A stretch of DNA of 32,488 bases from Seison nebaliae (taxonomy: Eukaryota > Rotifera > Pararotatoria > Seisonacea > Seisonidae): NCBI GenBank assembly GCA_023231475.1, contig JALJEE010002376.1, positions 1-32,488 of the forward strand, in the 5' to 3' direction. The position numbers were made by a program, and so were the translations under genes. The notes below the pieces were generated by a model. The model was not told where the DNA came from, did not search any database, and saw nothing but the letters and a program-made list of their open reading frames with translations. Shown in pieces: positions 20,801 to 32,488 of the stretch. Every line of letters starts with the position of its first letter. The stretch's first letter is position 1.

Positions 20801-23800
20801 ATAAAAGATGCATGGAATTTCATTCATGAAGAAACGGAAAATTTCAATTTGTTAGATTTCGAAAATTCATTTCCGGCGCAAGTCGGTTTATTAGGTCTCC
20901 AATTTATTTGGACGAGAGACGCCGAAATCGGCATTCAGATGTCGAGACAAGACAAAAAGATAATGAATCAGACCGCTCAACATTTCACCGATATCCTCAA
21001 CATGCTCATCAATGTGACGACTCAAGAACTGACAAAAATGGATAGAACTAAATTCGAAACTCTGATTACTATCCACGTTCATCAGAAAGATATATTTGAC
21101 GATTTGAATCGATTACATGTTCGTCATGTGGGCGATTTCGAATGGTTGAAACAATGTCGGTTTTATTTCGTGGAGGATATGGATCAATGTCGAATTGCGA
21201 TAACTAATGTGGATTTTAGTTATCAAAACGAATTTTTAGGATGTACCGATCGTCTTGTAATCACTCCTCTAACTGATCGATGTTACATTACTTTAGCACA
21301 AGCTTTAGATATGTCAATGGGGGGAGCACCAGCTGGTCCTGCTGGAACTGGGAAAACTGAAACAACGAAAGATATGAGTCGATGTTTAGGGAAATATGTT
21401 GTAGTATTCAATTGTTCGGATCAAATGGATTATAGAGGTTTAGGTCGAATTTATAAAGGATTAGCACAATCTGGTGCATGGGGTTGTTTCGATGAATTTA
21501 ATCGAATTGATCTTCCCGTTCTGTCGGTAGCAGCTCAACAAATTGCCATCGTTCTCACATGTAAGAAGGAGAAAAAGAGACAATTCGTTTTTACTGATGG
21601 AGATATTGTGGAGTGTGATAGAGAATTCGGTTTATTTCTTACAATGAATCCCGGTTATGCCGGTCGTCAGGAATTGCCGGAAAATTTAAAAATTCAATTT
21701 CGTACCGTCGCTATGATGGTGCCCGATCGACAAATTATCATGAGAGTCAAATTAGCATCATGCGGTTTTCAACAAAATGTGAGATTGAGTAAAAAATTTT
21801 ATACTTTGTACAAATTGTGCGAGGAACAATTGACGAAACAAGTTCATTATGATTTTGGCTTAAGAAATATTCTCTCAGTTCTGAGGACGTTGGGTCAATT
21901 TAAAAGACAGAATCCTACTAATTCAGAAGAAACGATCGTTATGAGAGTGTTACGTGATATGAATCTCTCGAAATTGATTGACGAAGATGAACCGTTATTT
22001 TTGTCTTTAATCGAAGATTTATTTCCTGGTATGGTTCTAGGAAAGGAAGGTTATCCTCAAATGGAGTCAGCAATTCATTCACAAACTGAACAACAGGAAT
22101 TGATTGCGCATGAACCTTGGATATTGAAACTTATCCAATTGTACGAAACTCAACGTGTACGGCATGGAATGATGACTTTGGGACCATCTGGTTCTGGGAA
22201 GACGTGTTGTATTCATACACTGATGAAAGCGTTGACGGAAACAGGAGAACCGCATCGAGAATTAAGAATGAATCCGAAAGCAATTACAGCACCCCAAATG
22301 TTTGGACGGTTAGATGTGGCGACGAATGATTGGACTGATGGTATTTTCTCCACTTTATGGCGACGAACATTAAAGATAAAGAAAGGCGACCATGTATGGC
22401 TGGTATTGGATGGACCGGTAGATGCAATTTGGATCGAAAATCTCAATTCAGTTTTAGATGACAATAAAATGTTAACTTTAGCAAATGGCGATCGGATACC
22501 GATGGCACCGACATGTAAAATCATTTTTGAAGTTCATAATATCGATAATGCATCACCAGCAACAGTTTCTCGGAATGGAATGGTTTTCATGTCATCATCA
22601 ATTTTGGATTATCAACCGATAATTGCCGGTTGGCTCCAAAAGAAACCGAGTTCTTATAACGATGTCGTTACTCATATGTTCGATCAGAACTTCATGAAAA
22701 GTTATTCGTATCTGACACAATCACTTTTTATGAAAATGGATTTACTTCAATGTAATTATGTTCAACAATCCATTAATTTATTGGAAGGATTACTCAATGA
22801 CGAGGAAGAATACACGAAACAACATTTGACTAATATCGTCACTTATTCCTTCATTTGGAGTTTGGGTGCACTTCTGGAATTGGATGATCGTGCGAAACTT
22901 CAAGCGTTCTTCATCAATGACACATCCCTCTCACTCCCAACCATCAGCGGCGATCAGACAATTTACGAGTTTTTTGTTGATGAAAATGGTGAATGGTTAC
23001 ATTGGGACGAACGATTACCAGAATATGTTTATCCCAAACATGAAATTCCTGATTATTTAGGTATCTTAGTACCTAATATCGATAATGTCTGTATCGATTA
23101 TCTGTTGAATACAATTGCTAAACAGAATAAAGCGGTTCTCTTGATTGGAGAACAAGGTAGCGCAAAGACGGTGGTAATTAAAGGTTATTGTGGTAAATAT
23201 AACCCGGACAGACATGTTTTTAAAAGTTTCAATTTCTCATCAGCAACAACGCCAAACATGTTTCAGAGAACTATTGAAAGTTACGTCGATAAACGAGTAG
23301 GCACAACATTCGGTCCTCCAGCTGGGAAGAAACTAACGGTTTTCGTTGACGACATTAACATGCCAATAATTAATGAATGGGGAGATCAGATTACGAATGA
23401 AATTACCAGACAAATGATGGGTATGAATGGATTTTATAATTTGGATAAACCTGGTGAATTTACGACAATTGTCGACAGTCAATTAATCGGTGCCATGATA
23501 CATCCAGGTGGTGGTCGAAACGATATTCCTCAGCGATTAAAAAGACAATTTAATGTATTTAATTGTACGTTACCATCAAATGTGTCGATCGATAAAATTT
23601 TCTCCACCATCGGACTTGGTTATTTCTGTGAGGATCGTGATTTCCACGTTGATATGATTAAGTTGATTCCTAAAATAATTGTGGCAACTCGAATTTTATG
23701 GCAACGAGTGAAAATCAAAATGTTGCCCACTCCCGCCAAATTTCATTATGTCTTCAATTTGAGAGATCTTTCGCGCATCTGGCAAGGTATTCTGAAAATC

Positions 23801-26800
23801 GAAGCAAGCGTCTGTGATGTGGAAGGTGTGACATTGTTATCGTTATGGAAACATGAATGTCAACGAGTTATCGCTGATCGATTCGTCTCCAACGAGGACA
23901 CGATATGGTTTGAAAAAACTATGACTAATGTGATGGAAGAACATTTCGATATTGAGGAATTGAAGAATCTGCCGAACGAAGCATATTTTGTAGATTTCCT
24001 TCGTGATGCACCCGAACCAACAGGAGAAGAAGAAGAAGATATGGATTTAGATGCACCAAAAATTTATGAAAGTTCCTCCGCTATCGAACCGATTCATCAC
24101 CGATTAAAACACTTCCAAGAACAATACAATGAAGTTGTTCGAGGAGGCAAATTAGATTTAGTGTTTTTTAACGATGCTGTCGTTCATTTAGTGAAGATTT
24201 CCCGTATACTCAACACACCGAAAGGACATGCTCTACTCGTCGGTGTTGGCGGTTCGGGAAAACAAAGTTTAACCAAATTGGCATCATTTATTGCTGGTTA
24301 TAAAATATTTCAAATAACATTAACTCGAGTGTATAACATATCGAATTTGATGGAAGATTTGAAATTTCTATATAAAGTTTCGGGAGAAGAAGGAAAAGGA
24401 ATCACTTTCATCTTTACTGATAATGAAATAAAAGATGAATCTTTCCTCGAATATATGAACAATATCTTAGCGTCAGGTGAAGTGTCCAATCTGTTTGCAC
24501 GTGATGAAATTGACGAAATTATCGGCAATTTAGCAATTCCGATGAAAAAAGAATTTCCAAAAATTCCTCAGACAAACGAAAATATTTACGAATATTTTCT
24601 GAAACGTGTTCTGAAAAACTTGCATGTGGTATTATGTTTTTCGCCTGTGGGTGAGAAGTTCCGTTCGAGAGCTCTAAAATTCCCCGCCTTGTTTTCTGGT
24701 TGTACAATGGACTGGTTTTCTCGATGGCCAAAAGATGCATTAGTTGCAGTATCGCGACATTTTATTGGGAATTTCGATGTAAAGTGTACACTCTCCGTCA
24801 AACAACAAGTTATGGAGGCTATGGGAGAATTCCAGGATATGGTCGCTGAACGTTGTATAACATATTTCAATCGTTTCCGACGTCAAACTCATGTGACACC
24901 CAAATCATATTTGAGTTTCATTTCCGGTTATATTGGAATTTATGAAAAGAAGATCGCTGAGATTCAGGCATTAGCGAGGCGAATGAATGTCGGATTGGAG
25001 AAGTTGGTAGAAGCGGGGAAAAGTGTGGAGATCTTACAGAAAGAATTGGAAGTGAAAGAGAAGGAATTGGTAGTTGCGAATGAGAAAGCGGAAAAAGTTT
25101 TGGGAATCGTCTCAGCTAAACAGAACGCTGCGGAGAAAGTGAAAAAACAGGTTTTTGCGGTGAAAGAGAAAGCTGAGAATATCGTCGCATTAATATCGAA
25201 AGATCGTGTGATAGCCGAAGAAAAATTGGAGGCAGCGAAACCGGCATTGGAACAAGCTGAAAATGCATTGAAAACCGTTAAAGCGGCAGACATAGCCACA
25301 GTTAAGAAATTAGGGACACCACCACATCTCATTATGAGAATTATGGACGTCGTGTCAATATTGTGTCGATCGAAATTAGTGCCAGTTACACAAGATCCGG
25401 AAAGAGCCTGTCCCACACCGTCATGGTCTGATGCACAGAGGTTAATGGCGAGTAACTTTCTCAATAGACTCCTTCTATTTCCAAAAGACACGATAAATGA
25501 TGAGATGGTTGAATTGATCCTTCCTTACTTCGACATGGAAGATTATAAATTGGAAATGGCTACCAAAGTTTGTGGTAATGTTTCCGGTTTGTTGAGTTGG
25601 ACACAGGCGATGGTCAACTTCTATAAAGTGAATAAAGACGTTTTGCCACTGAAGGCGAATTTAGCGGAACAAGAAGTCAGATATAAGGCAGCCATGGAAG
25701 ATTTAGATGATGCGGAACAACAATTGGCGGCGAAAGAAGCCGAATTGCAAGAAGTACAAGCCGAGTATGACAAAGCGATGGGAGACAAGAAATTTTTGGA
25801 AGACGATGCCAATGCTTGTAAACGGAAGATGGAAAATGCGAATATTTTAATCAATGGATTGGCAGGTGAGAAAATTAGATGGACCGAGGCGTCGAAAACA
25901 TTCCAAACACAAATAGATCATTTGGTGGGAGATGTTCTTTTAGCCACAGCTTTCCTGTCATATTGTGGACCGTTTAATCAACAATTCCGAACTGAACTCA
26001 TTAAACAATGGCGAAAGGAATTGATGATTAGAAAGATTCCTGTTTCTGATGAAATGGAATTAACGAAATTTCTCGTCGATTCTGCAACGATAGCCGAATG
26101 GAATTTAGAAGGTTTACCTAATGATGAATTGAGTATTCAAAATGGTCTTATAGTTACGAGTGCTACCAGATATCCACTTCTTATCGATCCGCAAGGACAA
26201 GGAAAAGTGTGGATAAAGAATCGGGAAGGTAAGAATGAATTACAATTAACGTCTCTCGACCATAAATATTTCAGGACGCATCTTGAAGATTGTTTGAGTT
26301 TGGGACGACCATTGTTAATCGAAGACATTGGTGAAACTCTCGATCCAGCCTTGGATAATATTTTAGAGAAAAATTTCATAAAATCCGGTTCGTCATTCAA
26401 AGTAAAGTTGGGAGATAAAGAGATTGATGTGATGAAAGATTTCCGTTTATATATCACCACCAAATTAGGCAATCCCTCTTATACGCCGGAAGTATCGGCG
26501 AGAACTGCAATCATCGATTTCACAGTTACTATGAAGGGATTAGAAGATCAGTTACTTGGTCTGGTAATTTTAAAGGAGAAAGCAGAATTGGAATCAGAAC
26601 GAACAAGTTTAATAGAAGAGGTGACATTAAATAAAAGGAAGATGAAGGAATTGGAAGATAATTTATTGGAACGACTTACCAGTACGGAAGGTAGTTTGGT
26701 CGAAGATGAAAATTTAATAAGTGTCCTCCAAAACACGAAGAAAACGAGTGTTGAAGTAAATGACAAATTGAGAATTGCGAGTGATACCGAAATGAAAATT

Positions 26801-29309
26801 ACAACAGCCCGAGAAGAATTCCGACCGGTTGCCATTCGAGGTTCCATTCTTTATTTCCTCATCGTTGAGATGAGTACGGTGAATTTGATGTATCAAACTT
26901 CTCTAAAACAATTCCTCCAATTGTTCAATTCATCAATGGAGAATTCGGCTAAATCACCAGTAACGTCCAAACGGATAGATATCGTCATCGATTTCCTTAC
27001 TTATGAGGTGTTCCGTTATACGGTACGAGGATTGTTCGAACAACACAAATTTCTTTTTGCTCTTCTACTCACTTTTAAGATTGATATGAATAGAGGAAGT
27101 ATTCGTTTTGAAGAATTCCAAACTCTAATCAAAGGTGGAGCTGCTTTGGATCTGAACAATGTAGAACCGAAACCCAAAAAATGGATTACTGACGTATCTT
27201 GGTTGAATTTGGTGGCATTGAGTTCATTGAATCAATTTACAACGATTACCCAACAAATATCGACAAACGATAAACAATGGAAGCAATGGTTCGATAGTGA
27301 GAAACCGGAGGAAGAAATTATTCCAGATGGATACGCATCATTCGACGTTTTTCGAAAACTGTTAATTGTTCGATCGATGTGTCCCGATCGGGTCGCTCCA
27401 ATGGCACGACAATATATCGCTGAGTCGATGGGAATGAGATATGCGGAAAGTGTCATCCTCAATTTGGAAGGAATGTGGAAGGAAAGTGATAACAGAACTC
27501 CATTAACATGTTTCCTGTCGATGGGAAGTGATCCGACCGACAACATAAACTCACTCGCTAAAAGACACAATATTCATTGTGGGGCGATATCGATGGGTCA
27601 AGGTCAGGAAGTTCATGCGCGCAGATTATTACAGTCAAGTATGAATGAAGGAAAGTGGATTCTTTTGCAGAATTGCCATTTGGGTTTATCGTTCATGGAG
27701 GAATTATTGGGAACGATAGTAGGTGGAGACGATAAAATGGACGAACAATTCCGTTGTTGGATAACGACAGAAGAGCATCCAAATTTCTCCATCAATCTCC
27801 TTCAGTCCTCCATCAAATATACAAATGAACCGCCACAAGGATTAAAATCAGGATTGAAACGAACCTATGCAGGAATTCCACAAGAAGTTTTCGATCTCAT
27901 AACAATGTCACAATGGAGAATTATGTTGTACGCTTTGGCCTTCCTCCATACCACCGTACAAGAGAGAAGGAAATTCGGACCGTTAGGATGGAATATTCCT
28001 TACGAATTCAATCAAGCCGATTTTACATCTACCATGCAATTCATTCAAATACATTTGGATGACTTAGATCCAAAAAGAGGTATCTCTTGGCAGACCGTTC
28101 GCTACATGATAGGTGAAGTACATTATGGAGGTCGTGTAACTGATGATTACGATAAAATTCTGTTGAACACTTATGCTAAGGTGTGGTTTGGGGAGCATAT
28201 GATGCAGGAACAATTCAGTTTCTCAAAGGGTTATCCTATTCCCAAATGTAAAACGTTACAAGAATTCCAAACGGCAATTGCCAATATGACCAACGTAGAT
28301 AATCCTGAATGTTATGGTTTGCATCACAATGCTGACATTACTTATCAAACGAAAACAGCCAATGAAATTTTATCAACCATACTCTCAATTCAACCGAAAG
28401 ATTCGGCGAGTGGAACTGGCGAAACTCGAGAAGATATTGTTTACCGTTTAGCGGAAGATATGTTGTCTAAATTGCCGACAGACTATATTCTTCATGAAGT
28501 TAAGGAAGCATTAGACGCGATGGGAAAATTGCAACCTCTAAATATTTTCCTGAAACAGGAAATTGATCGAATGCAGAAAGTTATAACAATCGTTCGGAAT
28601 ACGTTAACCGATTTAAAATTAGCCATTGACGGTACAATTATCATGAATTCCGGTCTTAAAGATGCCTTAGATAATCTTTATGATGCCATGGTTCCAAACG
28701 TTTGGAACCGAATATCCTGGGAATCCACCACAATTGGTTTCTGGTTCACTGAATTATTAGATAGAAACCAACAACTTCGTAATTGGATTTTCAAATCAAA
28801 ACCGAATAGTTTTTGGATGACCGGTTTTTTCAATCCGCAAGTTTTTTTCTAAACTTTTCCAAATTAAGTTTCATGATGAAATTATTTAGGGTTTCCTCAC
28901 TGCCATGAGACAGCAGATTACCAGGAATCACAAGGGATGGAGTTTAGATGCAGTGATTCTTCAGAATGAAATGACTAAAATGTTCCAGGAAGATGTTCAT
29001 CGTTCTCCGGAGGAAGGTGTCTATATTCACGGTTTATTTCTCGATGGAGCTGGTTGGGATAAACGAAACTCGAAATTGGCCGAACCCGTTTCCAAGGTCT
29101 TATTCACCGCCCTACCTGTTGTTCATGTATATGCTGAACCGTTGGAGAATACCAAGATTAATAAACAGCAAATGTTTTACGAGTGTCCTGTTTACAAGAA
29201 GCCACGTCGTACTGATTTGACATATATCTTTGCTCTGAATTTGAGGACGGTCAAAGATCCCTCACATTGGGTCCAACGTGGAGTCGCGTTACTTTGCGAT
29301 ATAAAATAA
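14803..29309 (+). CDS. DNAH5: axonemal outer-arm dynein heavy chain, DNAH5 type, three exons
   Basis: Exons 14803..18270, 18632..28840 and 28890..29309, all phase 0, give 4,698 residues (human DNAH5 4,624). Introns are 361 and 49 nt. The protein is the ATP-driven motor of the outer dynein arm of motile cilia. The tail (about 1-1,950) reads as DNAH5: [17 protein letters not shown], then the linker. AAA P-loops are GPAGTGKT near 2058, GPSGSGKT near 2340, GEQGSAKT near 2662 and GVGGSGKQ near 3027. The stalk coiled coils flank the microtubule-binding domain at about 3375-3490 ([19 protein letters not shown]). The C-terminus reads [10 protein letters not shown] joined to GFLTAMRQ across the 49-nt intron and ends [26 protein letters not shown] and HLLNVFDN favour DNAH5 over DNAH8. 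A cysteine cluster CKECKRC sits near residue 1043 of the tail. The first intron falls in a poorly conserved linker. Confidence 0.97.
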
Positions 29310-29680
29310 GTTAAATTTATCTTCCCCTTTCACTGAATCATTAATGCAATATTTCAGTCAAAATGTTCAATTAGGATGGCAATCCCAAAGAAGATTAAAA
29401 AAAACTTACTTAACTATTTAATTATATAAAAACCAAATTAATAAATTATTTTTGAAAAAATTGGATGAACAATTTTAACTTTACCTATTTCGAATAGTTT
29501 TTATAAATTTTTATGTTGATGACATAATCATAATTAGAAAACCATAAAACCAGATATTAGGACTTTAGTTTGAACGCAAGTTATACATTTTTATAACTAT
29601 AATATATGTAAAAGGTCAAAATATCACATGGACCTCTTACACCAAAAGAGGACACTCACATGGATGAACAGGAAAGAGAA
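29310..29680. other. DNAH5 3' flank
   Basis: AT-rich 3' UTR and spacer. It holds the DNAH5 poly(A) signal and a short hairpin at 29631-29650 (CCTCTT...AAGAGG) flanked by two CACATGG copies. No ORF is supported. Confidence 0.5.
29440..29445 (+). terminator. AATAAA poly(A) signal for DNAH5
   Basis: A canonical hexamer lies about 130 nt after the DNAH5 stop. Confidence 0.55.
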
Positions 29681-29877
29681 CCCTAGTGTGAGTATAACTC
29701 AAATTTAAGTATTTTTTTATAAAAACAAATTTGTCTTTAAAATTTAGTCGATATTGACTCAAAACTAAGTTAGAAAGAATAAAATTGAGAAAAAAATGAG
29801 TTAGTTTTGAGTCAATATCGACAAAATCTTATAGACTCATATTTTTTATAAAAAAATTAGTCATACTCGCACTAGGG
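29681..29877. mobile_element. small foldback element with CCCTAGTG ends
   Basis: The ends are inverted copies of CCCTAGTG[T/C]GAGTAT[A/G]ACT. A second well-matched pair of inner arms lies at 29747-29769 and 29801-29822 (TCGATATTGACTCAAAACTA and its complement), so most of the 197 bp can fold into one hairpin. There is no coding capacity and no clear target-site duplication. It looks like a MITE of unassigned superfamily. Confidence 0.65.
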
Positions 29878-30271
29878 AAGGAAGAATCAACGACAGGATC
29901 GATGAGTGACAATATCTGTCATTAAGTATACTTACAAGAACACCATAATCAATCTTAATATTATGAATCTTTCTTGTTTACACATTTTCTTATTATCTGA
30001 CAGTGAAGCGTCGGAAAGCATGCGTTCACTTACATATCACACGTATAGGTCATTAATCTACTGAGCTATAAAACGACTATATAAATCGAACAAATTACAC
30101 TATCTGCATGCTTATTATTCTAAATCTATTAAATAAAGATACTTTTGAGCCGAATTGAGAAAGTTTTTTTATAACATTTTACCTGCTCCTCAACACAACA
30201 CTGCTTTTATCACAAATACACTCATTCACATTTTTTTAACCGACCAAAGTAACGCTACTGTCTATCTATAC

Positions 30272-30294
30272 AACTATCTACAGTGTAGATAGTT
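30272..30294. repeat. 23-bp perfect palindrome
   Basis: AACTATCTACA and its exact reverse complement are separated by a single G. It could form a cruciform or mark the end of an old element. Confidence 0.7.
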
Positions 30295-30511
30295 CATACA
30301 CTATCATCACTAATCATAAATCTTTTGGCATTTTAGGGGATGTAAATTTATTCGAAGGTAGTAAGATAAAGGTTTCAAATTTTCAATCATTGGTGATTTC
30401 ATTTTCGAATAAACATTCTTTATCGATATCCGCCTGCTCACGTGCCTGCTACTTTCAACGGTTTACAGAACATAACGAGAAACAATGTTTCCTCCACCAA
30501 AGAAGAATTAC

Positions 30512-30570
30512 TTATACTATATATATAGTATATATATAAAACATTATATTATAATATATATATATAATTA
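30512..30570. repeat. AT dinucleotide microsatellite
   Basis: Runs of TA/AT are interrupted by AAAACATTATATT and are self-complementary. Confidence 0.75.
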
Positions 30571-30844
30571 ATTTTATACTATAATTTGGAAAACCAACAA
30601 AATATGAAAGAAAAAATAACTTGCACTTTGAATTATGATGGATTGCCACTCCACCATTGTGGTAAGTTGGAAGTATGACCATTATTAGTTCAACCAAATA
30701 TGAGCTGCTTGAAAATTATTTCCGGAAGAAGAAAGATTATGGTTTCATCTATCTATATAAGTGATAAAGGTCCATCTGAAAGCGTTAAAGAAAAGCAATT
30801 ATCGCATTTACATTCTTTCAAACAAATAACAATAACAAAATTGT

Positions 30845-31678
30845 TGTGATTTGCCGGCAAGAGCTAAATTGTTGTCAATGAATCAGTTCAACGGATATTA
30901 TTCTTGCTGCTTTTGCTTTATAAAAGGGAATTATTGTTCTGGATCAATGAATTTTCCAGTAACTGATAGTGTTAATAAGAGAACTATGGCATCATTCCAA
31001 TCGACTAAATATCCAGGATTGAAAAATACTTCATTAACAAAATGTGTGACCTTCCTTCTGCAATTTGTATAGATTATATGCATCAATCATTTTAGGGAAT
31101 TGATAAAAATCATTTTGTGAATAAATTGCCAAGTCATATTAAGCAATCCTTGAAAATTGAGCAATTGAACCGTTCATTTTTCCCAGGTCTTACACAAGAA
31201 AAATTTCGTGTGATAATTTTGCACAATGGAAAACATTCCAATACAAACAATATTTATTGTATGGAACATTCATAGATTTTGTGCAAACGAACTCTTTTGA
31301 TAATTTTTTAATTCATTTATACGGATTAATTATTGCTACTTTAAACATGCCTAGCACAATGGATAATTTATGTTCAATTGATTGCGTTTTAAATTTTTTT
31401 CTTGCCCACTATAATCGTATTTTACCTAAAGTTAACAAAGGAATGAATCTTCATTTGATTATCTTACCGAAAATATTAGAATTCATGGCGCTTTATGGTC
31501 CCATAGTGGATTTGTGTTTGAAAATTTTTTGGGAATCATCAAGAGAAACTATAAGGCAACAATTATTTCACAAAAAGTATTAGATCACATTGTTTCTAGA
31601 GGATCAACAGTTTTAAATCGCACCAACAAAATATATAACCACATGTTTATTGTGACGAAAGAAAAAAAAATTGTTTAA
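30845..31678 (+). pseudogene. decayed transposase, Transposase_21/DUF4218-like DNA transposon
   Basis: Pieces in different frames line up in order with transposase-like proteins common in invertebrate genomes. They are DLPARAKLL..NQFNGYYSCCFC near 30850-30915 (family pattern R..v...kqfNGYYGC..C), CIDYMH near 31066-31083 (family VDYMHCV), FLIHLYGLIIATLN and NLHLIILPKILEFMALYGP at about 31300-31500 (the DUF4218-like helix block), and ENFLGIIKRNY from about 31518 on. At least two frame changes and an in-frame stop near 31093 show it is dead. The N-terminal part is missing and no terminal inverted repeats were identified. It is probably a CACTA-like element. Confidence 0.65.
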
Positions 31679-32488
31679 CAAACTCGGTAACAAAAAAATA
31701 TTATTAATGTTTAGAAAGAAGCTAATTATACAATTGAAAAGTTTCGGTGTAATTTAATGTTAGTTTTGTGGACGACGTTTTCAATGGGCTTAAATAAATT
31801 TTTAAAAGTTGTCAATCCGATTTTGAACATGTTATCAATGTGAATAAATGCCATGTGATGTAAAGACGGATAATTGAGTAATGATATATATGAATTGAGT
31901 TATGATAATTGAATTCCACTCAATAATATTTATATTATTGAATATAATGAATTGAGTAAATTAACTTTCTATAAGTTTATAGGAATCGATAATTGTAATT
32001 GATGTGATTGATTAAAGAGAAGACTTGTTCGACCTCTAAAGAGAAGTCATCTGAATAATGGTGAGGATGAAGGTTTATTGCTCCACATATCAATTTACTT
32101 CGGTACTGAAATGTTGGTGTTCCATTTCCAATGTCATATTAAGAAGTCTTCCGATCGATTTTGAGTGTTTCATTTGAATTTCCTCGTTTTTCCTCAATTG
32201 ACCAGAACGTTAATTGACAACAATTCTACCAGTTACTATTGTCATAAACTATTTCATTTCACTTTAATGGGTTCTTATTAAGCGATTGACGATTTTCTCA
32301 CGTTTCCTTGTCATGCGATTAATAAACCTGAATAATAAAGTAAACTTCAACATTTCACTTCAATCTTTACGTGGAGACGATATCTACTCGTTCAACATTT
32401 TCATATCCACCACTTGCACACAATTGAGAATGAGTCGTGTGAAATGTGTGAAAGTTGTTTATGAATAAATTTGGGAAATTTAACATTC
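31679..32488. other. non-genic right edge
   Basis: AT-rich sequence with repeated AATTGAGT units and short inverted copies at about 31875-31960. The frames here, including a 60-codon one at 32286-32468, show no family resemblance. It may be flank of the decayed transposon. Confidence 0.45.

Larger units (their letters stand above)
29878..30844. other. non-genic region between two transposon remnants
   Basis: It holds a 23-bp palindrome, an AT microsatellite and no coding signal that I can support. It may be the 5' part of the decayed transposon whose coding remains begin near 30845. Confidence 0.4.

Noticed and set aside
18996-27795. Many minus-strand ORFs of 60-175 codons opposite DNAH5
   Set aside because: They are complements of conserved dynein codons, with S/F/L-rich sequence and no motifs of their own.
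29631-29650. Hairpin resembling a histone 3' stem-loop
   Set aside because: The sequence and loop length do not match the histone stem-loop and no histone gene is nearby.
30000-30090. tRNA-like or SINE-like A-box and B-box pattern on either strand
   Set aside because: The boxes are poor matches, stems do not pair into a cloverleaf and no poly(A) or tail repeat follows.
31067-31095. GT...TTTTAG stretch in the transposase fossil that could be a 29-nt intron
   Set aside because: It contains the conserved IDYMH motif and is shorter than every other intron here; decay explains the stop better.
32286-32468. 60-codon ORF at the right edge
   Set aside because: No recognisable motif, and the length is expected by chance.

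Overview
This is a strongly AT-rich, gene-dense nuclear window from an animal. It holds seven recognisable host genes, no bacterial-type operon signals and no rRNA or tRNA. Coding exons are very long: SMC5 is a single 3.2-kb exon and the dynein has a 10.2-kb exon. Nearly all introns I could place are 43-56 nt, with GT...TTTTAG or TTTCAG ends. RSPH3, DNAH5 and LRRC51 show that the organism builds motile cilia or flagella. I read it as a small-genome metazoan such as a rotifer, an orthonectid or another compact lineage, but the sequence does not settle the phylum.

Layout. Bases 1-1300 are decayed repeat sequence: an AAT microsatellite, a LINE reverse-transcriptase scrap and a pair of inverted coding-like segments. 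SMC5 (1449-4622) and MRPL9 (4885-5634) lie head-to-tail on the plus strand. On the minus strand three genes follow each other closely, read from right to left: RSPH3 (9702-8722), LRRC51 (8548-7654) and a monocarboxylate-type MFS transporter (7378-5704). A perfect RFX X-box lies 104 bp upstream of the RSPH3 ATG. An NDRG-family gene with eight small exons occupies 11258-12909 on the plus strand. A 367-bp MITE with TA target duplications lies at 13691-14057. The outer-arm dynein heavy chain DNAH5 fills 14803-29309 in three exons. The right end (29310-32488) is non-genic, with a second foldback element and the remains of a Transposase_21/DUF4218-like DNA transposon.

Functional links. RSPH3 (radial spoke), DNAH5 (outer-arm motor) and LRRC51 (cilium-associated LRR protein) form a loose cluster of axonemal genes around the X-box. 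RSPH3 and LRRC51 are co-oriented, 173 bp apart, with no canonical poly(A) signal in the gap, so co-expression or read-through is possible. SMC5 (genome stability), MRPL9 (mitochondrial ribosome), the transporter and NDRG look like unrelated neighbours.

Gene models were completed by eye. The transporter gains a last exon that supplies transmembrane segment 12, LRRC51 gains a first exon with a conserved PLDFSF motif, NDRG is assembled from eight exons, and DNAH5 is joined to a 4,698-residue protein. All splice sites are predictions from frame and family alignment, without transcript support.
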